This document shows, in pieces, positions 10,906 to 21,963 of a DNA stretch of 64,000 bases. How positions within the stretch are numbered: the first letter of the stretch is position 1; every line of letters begins with the position of its first letter. A model generated the notes under the pieces. The model saw only the letters and a program-made list of their open reading frames with translations. It did no database searches and was not told the DNA's origin. The stretch spans positions 39,869,944-39,933,943 of the forward strand of contig JASWHV010000019.1 of NCBI GenBank assembly GCA_030760725.1. The letters run 5' to 3'. The stretch comes from Neostapfia colusana (Eukaryota; Streptophyta; Magnoliopsida; Poales; Poaceae). The position numbers and the translations under genes were made by a program.

Positions 10906-12514
10906 CATCTGGATATTCCCGGATAATCCTGATCTCCTCCACTTTCACCTCAACTTGATTTAATTTAATGTCCCTCCTAGGCTCTTGTATTGTTATAAAC
11001 TTTACTCTTGTGCCACTAGGGTGAGTTAGTTCCACCGTTCTAGTCGAACAATGGATGATTCCCTTATGTTTGGTCAACCAGTCCATGCCCAAAATAATAT
11101 CGATCCCTTGGGAATCTATCACTATGAGGTTGGCAGTAAACACTACCCCATTAATGTCTAGATTCACCTTGGGACACACTTGTCTTGTCCTTATTTCTCC
11201 ACTTGGAGAGTTTACTACTAGCATATAATTCATTTGTGTTGTTGCTAGATCATGTTTCTTAACAAACCCTTTAGCGATGAACGAGTGGGTAGCACCAGAA
11301 TCAACCAGCAGGGTTGCAAGGTGTGAATTGGCAGGAAACTTACCAACTACCACGTCGGGTGCCTCTTGCGCTTCCTCCATAGTGACGTGGTTCACCCGTC
11401 CTCGCATCACATTCTGCTGTTGTTGCTGTGCAGGCTTCTTCTTTGGGCATTTATGGGCGTAGTGCCCCACTTCACCGCAGCTAAAACATTGCACCCCAAC
11501 CTTAGGTGCCTGGCCTTTGTTGCCTTGGGGTTGGTTTGGGGGTCCTTGTACTGCTGGTCGAGGTGGATATGCAGGGCGAGGCTGCTGTACAAACTGACGT
11601 TATGGCTGTGCTGGTGCTGCCGGAGGCCTGTAGTTCGGGTTGTACCCTCTTGGTGCTGAGTAGGGTACCGCAGCACGGTTCGTCTGCCCTGCTGGTTGCT
11701 GCATCAGACGTGGGCGGGTGTTGCTCCCTGAGGCTTGATGTGACCACCCGGCCTTCCTCTTATTCTCATTTTCCAAGGCCTTTAGCTTCCTTTCTACCAC
11801 AAACGCTCTGTCCACCATCTTTTGGAAGCTTTCATACTCATTTGAGGACATTGCACACTGCATTTCTGCGGTAAGTCCTTCCACGAAACAATCTTGTTTC
11901 TGCTCATCTGTCTCTATGTCCCGTGGGGCATAACGGGATAGTTGAGTAAATTTAGTGAGGTATTCCCTCACCGTCATGTTTCCCTGCTGCAGTCCCAAAA
12001 ACTCCTTCCTCTTGTTTTTGAGTTCACCTCTTGGGATGTAATGGTTGCGGAAGCTACGCTTGAACTCTTCCCAAGTGATGTTCTCAGGGTCATGATGGGC
12101 AGCCACGTAGGCGGTCCACCAATCAGCAGCAGGTCCATGCAACTGATGAGAGGCAAACAGCACCCTCTCATACCCTTGGCACTGGATGATCCTTATCTTG
12201 CTTTCAATGGTCTTTAGCCAATCATCGGCCTCCAGAGGTTCAGCAGCATTTGCAAACTTTGGAGGTTGAGTTCCTAGAAACTCACCCAACCTTGGTTGGC
12301 GTGGTGCAGCTTGTGGAGGTGGAACTTGATGCAAGTTGGCCACCACTTGAGTCAAGTTCTGGATGAGCTGATTTTGATTCTCCAGCATCTGGTGGAGGGG
12401 ATCAACTCCTTCACGGCGACCACCCCGGTCCTGGCCTCCAGAAAGATGAGGGTTGCATGCCTCATCGTTGTTGTTGGCGGGGTTGGCAGCACGTCCTTTT
12501 CCTCTTCCGGCCAT
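10906..12514 (-). pseudogene. gag: B gag-protease (one stop, terminal frameshift)
   Basis: Starts MAGRGKGRAANPANNN at 12514, immediately after a GGCAG acceptor-like sequence. The capsid-type Gag domain runs over about residues 85-230 (LGEFLGTQPPKFANA, ADDWLKTIESKI, FRNHYIPRGELK, YAPRDIETDEQKQ). An in-frame TAA (11602-11600) precedes the CCHC knuckle CFSCGEVGHYAHKC (about residue 343). The aspartic protease motif VDSGATHSF (Asp about residue 405) and LGMDWLTKHKG follow. The frame is lost near 10905. Without the TAA, the 12514-10906 frame is continuous. Gag packages the RNA; protease processes the polyprotein. Confidence 0.92.
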
Positions 12515-12817
12515 CTGCCAGAATCAACCAATGTTAATTTGAAAGCATTTAGTATCATCTTACTACTTTCATTTGTTTGTACTTTGAAGTGTTGAGGCTT
12601 TGTTATACTTTTACAAGGGTTCATGTCTCACACCAAATAAATGTACTATTATTTCATGTGGGTTCACACACCAAAGCAAAACAATCTGAAGACGAGGCTG
12701 TGGACAATTGCTCATGGCTTCCACAACTCACGTCACACACGAAGCATTAACACACCATTAACTAATCGTAACGACTCGACTATTCGACATCTTGCTAACT
12801 AAGGGAAGGACTCTACA

Positions 12818-13597
12818 CTACTCGTTTTCTTGAGCCAGCTCCTCGGGATTTTCCTCATCATTTCGGCTGCCTTCTGACTCTGCTTTGGGTGGGGAGGCTG
12901 CTGGTGGAGAAGTGCGACGACGCCTGATCGCTCGGCGATCCGGGGAGTCAGGAGTCCATGTATCATTCACGGTGACACACAGTTCATTCCCATCTCCTCT
13001 TTCCCTCACCCTCAAGCAGGTTTGCAGCAATGCCTCCGTTTCCTTCAGGGTGTCCCGAACATCCTGAAGCTCTTGCTGACACTCCTGCAGTCGAGTGCTG
13101 AGCATAGCAGCATCCTCCAAGCACAAGTCCATGTGCTCATGGGAAGTCCCTTGCTGCACTGGCGGGTACTTGTACTCTGTGGTACCACTCTCACGCTGGA
13201 GGACATACATGTACTCAGTCCTGTCCAGGTGGCGACGATAGATGTGACTCTGGCAAGTGATGGACTACCAGGTGACATCCTTCTCCGCATCGACCTGTGT
13301 CGCTCTTCAAGCTGGAGAGCGGTGGATCTTAAGCAGCCAATTTTCGTGTATAATTCTCATCTCTGAACTCCATTCTTCCCTCTTCTCACGGATGGTTCTG
13401 GTGGAGTTATAGTGGATGATTAACTTGCCCGTATTGCCGGCGGCTTCAAGCATACGTCGAAGACGGCGCAACAAGCCTCCTACTGCCAAACCGTAGGAAA
13501 GGTACGTCACCGGACGGCTCTCCTCTCTCTCGGCAAGGGCAACTACGGGAACTCTCCCTCGTGTGGACTTGCGAGCGGTGCGAATCATGCGAACCAT
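12818..13597 (-). pseudogene. B orf0 (extra ORF upstream of gag, two stops)
   Basis: About 259 codons in one frame from MVRMIRTARKSTRGR at 13597, interrupted by TGA 13309-13307 and TAG 13267-13265. The N-terminal region is basic. The middle (after 13210) is predicted coiled coil (LEDAAMLSTRLQECQQELQD). The tail is rich in P, S and E. Architecture and position match orf0 of A (globular N-part, coiled coil, acidic end) though the sequences differ. The start codon directly follows TTTTAG, an acceptor-like site. I recall orf0 from rice RIRE3/RIRE8-type elements; its function is unknown to me. Confidence 0.75.
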
Positions 13598-13796
13598 CTA
13601 AAACAAAAAGCATTTAAACTTAGGTTAGATAAACTTTTAAACAAAAATCCTATTTTGAATGAAAATTGGGGTAAGATGAAGAAAATGACTCATTAAGTAA
13701 CACTTTTCAACACACACCTTGTAAAAATAGTTTTTAAGAAAATAAGGCCCTTAAATACGTCCATTTCTACCTAGGTCCACGTTCTTACGGGCAACC

Positions 13797-13811
13797 TTGG
13801 CTCTGATACCA
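13797..13811 (-). other. Primer-binding site of B (tRNA-iMet type)
   Basis: Element-sense TGGTATCAGAGCCAA, four bases inside the 5' LTR edge at 13816. Complementary to the 3' end of plant initiator tRNA-Met. The rest of 13598-13796 is a short non-coding leader. Confidence 0.9.
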
Positions 13812-13815
13812 CTTC

Positions 13816-14071
13816 TGTCACACCCGGTTTTTCCGAAGAAACAACCAAGTGAATGTCACATGTATGCCAGGATCATTTTCTCATACATGTGATGACAAAT
13901 AGTGAAGCATCATTTATTACAAGCCAGGTGTCAAATATAAATAAGTCTTACATCGCAAATGTCTCGATGGACAATAATAAGTTCATCACAAGTAAATAAA
14001 CTAGCAGCGGAATATTATTCTTGAGGGCTCCAACACAGGCGTTGCCCAGGGGTCTCCATGAACCTAGAAAC
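13816..14071 (-). repeat. B 5' LTR, 3'-terminal part (rest at 37352-40523)
   Basis: Matches 4573-4828 of the B 3' LTR. It holds the poly(A) signal (tttatt on + at 13913-13918) and the stop codon of micro-gene exon 3 (14066-14064). Cut by the A composite at 14071/14072. Confidence 0.92.
14067..14071. repeat. Target-site duplication of A composite, left (GAAAC)
   Basis: GAAAC precedes TGTAAGGG at 14072 and recurs after the last LTR at 37347-37351. The uninterrupted B 3' LTR has a single GAAAC at the matching place (4824-4828). Confidence 0.93.
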
Positions 14072-14827
14072 TGTAAGGGCCTCAGTTTTTGACACATATT
14101 TGCAGTGTTCATCACCACACCACACACCTCATTTGAGGAAGAATGATGAACACAAATGAAGAGCAAGTAACAATTATCAACATGCTCATTAGAGAACAAA
14201 CATACACATTGCAAAAGTGGTATTTCCCACATGTGATATAGATGGGCTGGACATATGAAAACTCCTACACTTTACTAAGGATGTCCATGCCAAGTTTCAC
14301 CCAAATTCAAAACCTTTTTGAGGTCAGTTTGGGTATAGTTAGGAAGAGGGCAGTTTGAAACCATATTCAAATTCAAACTGTTTTTATCCCATGAATTTAA
14401 AAGTGGAAGGCATATTTTTACTCAGCACATTTTTATGAGCTCACACACCAATTTTCACTCCATTTGGAGTTGATCTTGACATGAGCTAAGTGGGAGAAAT
14501 TCAAACTTTATTTGAATTTCAAACTGAACTTGTGCTGAAATTCATTCAAACCAAACCTCATTTGAACTTTGATCAATTCAAATGGCTCATGGGTGAATAA
14601 TTTGAATTGCCAAGGGTAGTATGGGATTCACTGTTTACAACAGTGATTAGGAGTAAATTTCAGAGGTTAAAACTGGAGGTGGGACCCACATGTCAACCAC
14701 TGCTCAGATCAAACCGACTGAGACTTTTTCACTCGGGTCGCCGAGCCGCAGCGGTGATCGCCACCGAGGCCAGCCGCCGCGCCACCAGCTGCTTGCCCAC
14801 GCGCGGGCATGAGGCGGTGCAGAGCCT

Positions 14828-17800
14828 TCTTAAGGCGCCTGCCCCCTCCTCGGCCGAGGCACCACCGTTCTTCCCCGCAAGAACTCAGCGCCGGCCGAAA
14901 ACTTCCGCAGCTCGGACTTGATCGGAGAACGCCGATCGCAGCTCCCTCCTTCCACTCCAGAGCCCCAGCAAGGTACTAGAGACCTTCCTCCATCCTCCCC
15001 GTTGCTAGAATTCGGTTGAAACCGAGTGATATCGGCTGTGCCGAAAGATCAAAATCGGAACTTGGAACCGCCGCACCTCGGGTTCTCGTTGACAGCCCAA
15101 CCAGGGCGTTGTCACGCCCGAGCCAAGGCACCCTTGGACGCGCGGGTGACCAGTGCTGCTCATCCCCGAGCCACAGCTCGAGTGGTTGCTCACCGGCGGC
15201 GAATTTCCACTTTTCCCCTTTCTGTGTGCAGAACGACCTTCTGGTACGATTCTGTTTAATTCGTGCTCTAGAAAGGATTAGAGGGCCTCAGGCCGCTCTC
15301 ACACGAGCTAGACACGGTAACGCACAAGTTGCCTTCACAACTCTGGGCCGGAGAACCTTTGTGCCCGGCGGAATTTGAGGTCTACTAATGGCGGAGCGAA
15401 CGGGCGGCATCGGGCGCACGGTGAGGACCTATTTCGGGCCTTCCCCGAGCTGCCTCGAGCTCACGTCGACCTTCTCTAAGGTCCACTGATGCTCCCCGAC
15501 CGATTTCCCAAGTAGCTGAGGTGCTAGGGTGGTCAGCCGACATGGCCGAAGTCGTTCCGAGGTGGCGGCTCGTCGCCGACCATGCTCCGGCCATTGTCAT
15601 GAGCAGCTGACCCTAGAATCCTGTTCCCCGAGTAAAAGTAGGCAGGGGCGGCCAGAATCGAGAATTTTGGAGCTGTACAGCAGCCGGCGGCGAGCTCTCC
15701 GGCGAGATCCCTCGGCGGCGGGGCGCGGGTGTCGCGAGGTTGAAGAAGGGGGTGGACCCCAGCTGTCAGCGGCCGATATTTTGAATCGGGATCCGACTGC
15801 GGCCAGGATCGGGTGTGCTGGCGCGCAAAATCCTTGTGGGCCGCGATATGCCATCGCCTAGGGGTGCGACGCGTGTCACCTGGGCCCACGCGCGAGTTTA
15901 AACTTTTCCCCGATTTTCAGATTTCCTTCAAACTTCAAATCCTTATAACATTGGCTAGAAAGCTCCAAATTGAGTGAACCAAATTTTGCTGGATTCAGCT
16001 CTCTGAGTACTTTCCAGAAAATCAAGTTTCACTTCATGAAATTCCTTATTTCTCCAGAATTAATTCCTTAAAGTTTAAACTGTTAGGAATTTTAACTGGA
16101 GAATCCTTCGAAGGAAAATCCTGAAATTTTGCTGAGATGTTCACCAAAATATCCTTGAACTACCATAAAAATTTCAGATCCATTTGACCTCATTTAACCC
16201 ACCTAATGGTGTGACTAGTGAAACTGTTCCAGAGAAAATAGAAAATGTTCAGAAACATTTTCAGAATTTTCTCTGAAATTGTTTAGCTCATATCTTTAGT
16301 TAGAGACTTCCAAATTAAGTGAGACCAACTCCATTAGAACCCTCTGAAAATCTAGTTTTCAGAAAGTCATAGTTTGTCTCATGAAAATTCCTAGAACACC
16401 CTAAGAGTTCCAATTAAGGTCAAAGACATAATTATTTGTGGAGGGCTCAAATGAGCTTTGCTGCAACTAAAACTTGACCAGGTCTCTGTTTAGGTTGTAG
16501 CCAAGCCACAGTAAATGTTTCACAGTCATTAGGTCTATCTAGCAAAGGTTATAGACTTCACAACTTCAAACTTAATACAAATGCATTAAATTAATACATG
16601 TATTGTTTCTATCATGTAGTCGCTAAGGTCAAGGAGGAACCCGAAGTCCTAGACTTCGTTACTCCAGAGGAACAGCTAGCCTACGACCAAGAGCCGCAAG
16701 GCAAGCTCCGGTTTGCATTAACCATTTTACAAATTTTTATTGTTTTGAGCACATACTTGTTTCCTTTATTCTGTGCATTAGAGTCTTGTTTGGAAACCCC
16801 ACTGCATAGCCAAGAAAACCACGGGTTGGGGTTTAGGATTGCAAACTCCGTTAGCTACTGCACTGCTAGGATAGAGTAGGATTCGGTACAAGTCGAGTAG
16901 TTGGAACTACTCGCGAGAATAGGCTAGAGGCACATTGCTCGGGTAGAGATAGCACATGATACACATGGCAAGAAAATGAGACCGAGCGGAGAGTAAGGGC
17001 AGCAGGACTTTGGGGCCTGTGTGCTGTAGCTCCGCTTGTGTCGATTGAGGACCGAGCCGTGTGCGGGCCTGTTGAACAAGCTAGAACAGTACCGAAGACC
17101 TACCGGCTATATGGGAACCGGGAAACTGATGTAACTCGGGTACCTGGGTATTGAGGCATTGCCCGTCGTTCAGAGGGTAGGTTGAGAGCTCGAGGTGTAA
17201 ATCGGCTGGCGGCACGGAGATGCGCGTGCAGAGACCTCTTGATCGGGACGATGGGACCGGTTCAATATTTGGCTGACGGGTGAAAGGTAGTCGCGTACGG
17301 CGTCCGTGATGGTTGTTGTAGGCAACATCGAGTACGGGCGTACGTGACGGGTTGTTCGGGTAACCCTGCAGGTGTAAATCGATTATAATCGCCGTCCCTC
17401 GCGGTCAGTGAGTACCACTTGTTCACTGTACCGTGACGTAGAAAGAACAGGCTAGTTACATGTTAAAATGTTGCTGATTGAAAGCTGGACATTGATTGTT
17501 AATGATATGCTGTAGCTTAGAGCTAATTAAAGTTCTTTTCAACTTTGGGCAAAGTACATGAGAGAAATGCGTTTCTTGTTTGATTGCGGCTCTCTCATGT
17601 GCCTTAGCGTAAGGTTCTCCACAACCTGCTGCTAAAACTTGAAAGTAAGGTTCTACTAATTAGGCGAGTCCTTGTAAATGATTTTTACCTCATGCCACCC
17701 ATTACCCTCATGTAGAAGTTCCATGTTTAGGTGAGACGGGTCAGACTTGCTGAGCCTTCGTGCTCACTGCTTGTGTTTGAAGCTTTTGCAGGGTTCTATG

Positions 17801-17880
17801 AGGAAGGGACTCCCGAAGAGGAGACGGAACCCCAGGAGGGGAACCCCGTCGAGTGGGAGTCGTGCGCGCCACAGAGTTAG
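14828..17880 (+). other. LTR micro-gene in A LTR1
   Basis: Exon 1 ends at 14972 at donor AG|GTACTA. Its open frame (last residues STPEPQQ) has no AUG from 14828 to the donor. Exon 2, 16620-16700 (81 nt), follows TCATGTAG, reads AKVKEEPEVLDF... and ends at GC donor AAG|GCAAGC. Exon 3, 17792-17880, follows GCTTTTGCAG, is acidic (EEGTPEEETEPQEGNP) and ends VEWESCAPQS then TAG. Phases match at both joins. An alternative exon, 15232-15316 (acceptor TGTGTGCAG, donor ACG|GTAACG), is also open and phase-compatible with exon 2. Not verified by transcripts. Confidence 0.45.
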
Positions 17881-18001
17881 TGTGCGTGTGTGCTAGCAAG
17901 GACACGTTCGAGGGCTGAAAGTGCACTTGATGCTTAGTCTACGCCCGCGAGTGTAGACTGAACTTATTTTGATGTAAACATGTCCATAAACTTGTTTATG
18001 T

Positions 18002-18007
18002 AATAAA
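18002..18007 (+). terminator. Poly(A) signal of A LTR1
   Basis: ATGTAATAAAAC, 105 bp before the LTR end and about 120 nt after the micro-gene stop. Conserved at 25887-25892 and 37237-37242. Confidence 0.6.
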
Positions 18008-18112
18008 ACTTCCGCTTCCGCTTTGCACCTTTGACGTGTGTTATACGGTGCTGTGCAACGCAGCACCCCTCAGCGTGATCCTGGCTCGACAAGACCAAAG
18101 GGGGTCTCGTCA

Positions 18113-19613
18113 GCGTGGTATCAGAGCTCGCTTGAGGTTTAACACAGTACAAAGGTCTTCTTTTTTAAAAATCATGTGAGGAACGAGTTAGTAGCCCGTA
18201 TAAGGATGTTATTAGTATATAGAAAGTGGCGTATTAACCTATTTGTTATGTCGGAAAATCGTGCATCTCGGGACGTTCATGTCTTGGGGGGTGCACGTAA
18301 GCGCTGTCCACCAGTGCGCACAAGCTGAAGGGTGGAGCCCCACGGGTGGCAGGTAACCCGACCTGCTTTAGTATCCTCTACGTCTCTTCATGTCGTTTGG
18401 GGTATTCGAGCAACGTCTGTCCCTAGCGTGCGTGGTGCAACATGGGAGACCCCGTCACGTGGTCTGAGACGTGAACACGTAACTCAAGGCGTGTTTGGCT
18501 TGAGAACATCCGGGCGAGTGATGACGGCCGGATGTACGAACTGTATGGATTCCGGGCTCGGTGTGCAGCCGAGTCTGATGATTGTTTGAGTTTCTGCAGG
18601 TAGCCTTACCACAAAATGGTAGACGTGTAGCATCCGTGTGCGAGTGACGAGTAGTGCCACTGAACTAACGAAGCCGGCTAAGTCCGGTATAGGTCTTTCC
18701 TTTGTGAGGACGTAGTACCGACATAATCTGGTGACGCATCGACGTCACATCCAACTAAATGAACAAATTCATTTAAAAACTTGAAGGTTTTGATCCAAAG
18801 TAGTAAAACTTGATGTAACTCCTTCCCTTGTACAGGATATTCAATGTTAACAAGTTTTCAACTTATAGGATGTTAAGGACAGAGCACTCTGTTTTCAGCT
18901 GAATCAAGGCTGGAGTTAATCAGAGGTTAGAGGTTGAGTTCGTTCGAGGTTGGGGTCGTATGATACATTTCTGGAAAGCTTTGGAAGAGCTTTACAACTG
19001 TTCTGTTGAGTTCCAGAGGTGTTTCATCCCTTAATCACTCGAAAAATGCAGTAGAGTTGAAACTGTCCAGAAAACAGGACAGAGCAAAGACTCTCTGTAG
19101 ACTCTCTGTAAAATTAGACATAACTTCCTGCTTAAAAATCCAAAAATAGGAAATGAGGTAGTTCTGGAAAGCTTATGAGATGGGTTACAACTTTGTAACA
19201 GAAAGTTTTGTCAGATTAGGAACAGAATTAACTGGGATTCTTGGATCAAATCAGTACCTAAGGCAGGGAGGTGCTGTCCAATTGTTTCCAGAAATTCTGT
19301 TAACTTTGACATCTCATAACCTTTGAACCAGGACAGATCTTAGGCCAAGCAAATACTGGCTTGAAAGCTATTGAAGTTAACTTTAACTTTGATGTTGAGC
19401 TCCAGAATTGGTTTTGCCTTTAACATGGCCTAAATCAGGTTGATATGGAAACTGGTCAAGGCTGTCATGGGAACAGCAGATCAGCAGTCAAATTTGTTTA
19501 AAAATTTGAACTATGTTTCCAAGTGTTATGGGTTCAATGACATATTTTATGTTATAACTCAATGGTTTACTGTTTAAATAAATATTTGACATTTCTCAAA
19601 TATATTTTTACAG
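18113..19613 (+). other. A1 leader with primer-binding site
   Basis: TGGTATCAGAGCTC (18116-18129) is an iMet-type primer site three bases after LTR1. The remaining 1.5 kb has no convincing ORF and many AUGs. It ends in TTTTTACAG directly before the orf0 ATG, a good 3' splice acceptor. Confidence 0.85.
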
Positions 19614-20557
19614 ATGGCAGCAGATAAACAGTTGGAGAACGGGTGGGTAGTTTCCCACTGTTCTGACCGTAGCGGCTACCCGGAAGCATTGTGGCAAATG
19701 CTCCAATATTTCGGGTACAACCAGATGCCGCAATACTTCGCCAAAGAAGAAGGCGAAGAGGGGAACAAGACGTGGACGATCCATGTCGAGGTTCCCGCAG
19801 GACCTACGCCACCCGGTTGGGTGCCATTCACCGTCACGGTGAGAGGGAGACAACCGGAAGGGATGTGGCAAGTGGCAGCCCGTGACACTATGTCACGTTT
19901 CTGCCAACTACATGTGCAGGCTATGGAGGGTACTCCATACGCACTCGTTCCGGTGGAGGGACGAGCTCAGCATGTGTGGGAAGAGAGGTACCTGGAGGCA
20001 ACAGACCCGAGTTGCCCAAGGTACAACCCCGCGGAGGCAAATCTCAGCCTCCAAATGAGGGCGGGAAACGCTGTGATGGACAGCCAAGCTGTTCATACGG
20101 AGCATCTCGCCACCAAGCTCAAGGAGAGAACAAGCCGTGGAGATCAATTCGAGAGTGCTCACAGCGCACTCCGCAATGTGCTCCTTCCGACGATCAAGCG
20201 ACTGAATGAACAACACAATCAGTTGCGTCGTCTGAAGAAGGCAAAGAAGAAGAGACGTGTTGACATCGCGGCGTTGCAAGAGCTGGTGCAGACCCTAACC
20301 CAGCAGAATGAGGACCTTGCTCAGGAGCGGGACGACGCTATCGAGGAAGGCCAAGGCTGGGAAGAGGACTACAACCAAGCTATGGACGAGGTGCATGCCT
20401 TGCAGGACCTCGTGCCCCGGTATTGGGCGTACCGGTAGTCTTGGGTCTTCCAGCCATGGGAGAACCTGGAATGGGAGAAGAGGTGGTAGACCCCGAGCCA
20501 CCAGCAGAGGTACCGGAGGAGGACGACCCACAGGAGGTCGAGTTCTACTCCGAGTAG
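19614..20557 (+). pseudogene. A1 orf0, frameshifted copy
   Basis: Begins MAADKQLENGWVVSHCSDR. The N-terminal half is globular (PEALWQMLQYFGYNQMPQYF, PPGWVPFTVTV). From about residue 155 it forms a long coiled coil (TIKRLNEQHNQLRRLKKAKKK, ELVQTLTQQNEDLAQERD). One C is missing at 20415-20418 (four Cs versus five at 28288-28292), so the frame ends early after 274 residues; the original stop lies at 20555-20557. The copy in A2 is intact at 314 residues. Confidence 0.85.
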
Positions 20558-20828
20558 GGGGTTACGGTTGCCAAGTAGGGCAGCTAGGGTAGCGTAACCC
20601 AACTTTTGTAATCGGTGACATGTCGTGTAGACAGTAGCGTATGTATAGGTAGTGACGACATGAGCACGACTTCTCGGAGATCCGAGAATAATGTATCTTG
20701 TATAAAGTTTATGCTTTATCAATATATGTGAATGTTGTGCAAGTAATCATGCGTCGCTTCAATACCTACTGCTGTTTATGGAATTTTGAGTAAGACATGT
20801 GCTAATTGCTGCTGTGTTGAATTTCAGA

Positions 20829-21963
20829 ATGACGCGTACTCGTGCCAACCCTGATGTTGGAGGTACTAGCCAAGGGGGAGAGACCTCCCAACCACCTCCC
20901 GAGGACTCCTCGGGACAGCAGCAGCAACAGCAACAGCAAACACCGCCACCGCCACTGCCAACGGTTACATTGGCCGACATTGTCGCGGCAATGGCGGGCT
21001 CGCATCAGCAGCACACAGAGTTGCTGCAGACTCTCATCGCCAATACGTCTCGCCCAGAGAGACGTCAAGGGCGTGAGGAGCGCCAACAGAGCTCCTACTC
21101 CGACTTCCTGGCGACTCATCCCCCTGTATTCTCAAGGGCGGATGAACCACTTGACGCGGACAACTGGCTCCGCGCCATAGAGATGAAGTTCGGGCTGCTC
21201 CAAATCAGCGAGCAGCGCAAGACTCAGTTTGCGGCCCAGCAGCTCCAAGGATCCGCGAGCGCATGGTGGGCCAACTTCTGTGCTTCCCAGCCCACCGACC
21301 GAGTGATGACCTGGGCGGAGTTCCGGACGGCCTTCAGGGCCTATCATATACCGCCCGGTTTGATGAAGAGGAAGACGCAGGAGTTCCTACACCTGCAACA
21401 AGGGTGCCGGAACGCGCTGGAATACTCCAGGGCGTTTAACGATCTCGCGCTATATGCGTCGTATCATGCTGATACCGACGAGAAGCGGCGAGACCATTTT
21501 TACCAGGGGCTTAACCCGCTCCTGAAGGACAAGTTGGCGATGTTCAATCGCGGCAGCCTCAACGACATCATTGATGCTGCGATTGTTCAGGAGGACTCCG
21601 GCAAGGAGTTGGCGGCGGCAGAGCGAAAGCGAAGCGCGCCGCAGAGCATCGGAGAAGGAGGCGGTCCTTCTCAGAAGTTTCGGATGGTGAATCGCCCACC
21701 ATCAGGCCCACGCTGGCAACCACCACAGCGGTCGATGCCGTTCCGCAGTCGGCCGTACTCTTCACCGGCATTCCGGCCGGCACTGCCAGTACCACCGCAA
21801 CAACAACAGCAGCAGCGGGCGATGCCGCGTGCGTTTGCACCTCCGCAACGCATGCCGGGCTTTCATCCACCGAGTACTCCACCAGCAGCGGCCACATGTT
21901 ACAAGTGTGGTCGTCCAGGACACTTCGCGAGCAGTTGCCCGGAGAGGCAAGGCGGCGGAGTGG
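20829..21963 (+). pseudogene. gag: A1 gag, truncated by LTR2
   Basis: Starts MTRTRANPDVGGTSQGG at the first ATG, one base after a TTTCAG acceptor-like site. A Gln run (8 residues) and Pro-rich stretch precede the Gag capsid domain (HPPVFSRADEPLDADNWLRAIE, FRAYHIPPGLMKRKTQEF). The CCHC knuckle CYKCGRPGHFASSC lies near residue 357. Host sequence stops at 21963, where LTR2 begins, and the chimeric frame ends at TAA two codons later. The matching A2 copy continues into protease. Confidence 0.92.

Larger units (their letters stand above)
14072..18112 (+). repeat. A LTR1 (4041 bp)
   Basis: TGTAAGGGCCTCAG...TCTCGTCA. Contains AT-rich U3-like sequence, a G+C-rich segment (about 14700-15900), an AT-rich middle and the micro-gene exons. 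The frame at 14607-14921 is not conserved between the three LTRs (an indel in a C run), so I do not call it a gene. No convincing TATA box was found; CTTCTTAAGGCGCC near 14828 is a weak candidate. Confidence 0.93.

Noticed and set aside
14607..14921. 104-codon ORF in A LTR1 (also at 33844-34158, longer at 22493-22906)
   Set aside because: Frame differs between LTR1/LTR3 and LTR2 because of an indel in a C run, and the frame begins at TTG without a proper ATG. Not a gene as it stands, though its last part coincides with micro-gene exon 1.
20919..20940. CAG/CAA run in A gag as a possible microsatellite of note
   Set aside because: Only 8-9 codons with mixed CAG/CAA, an ordinary Gln tract differing by one codon between copies.
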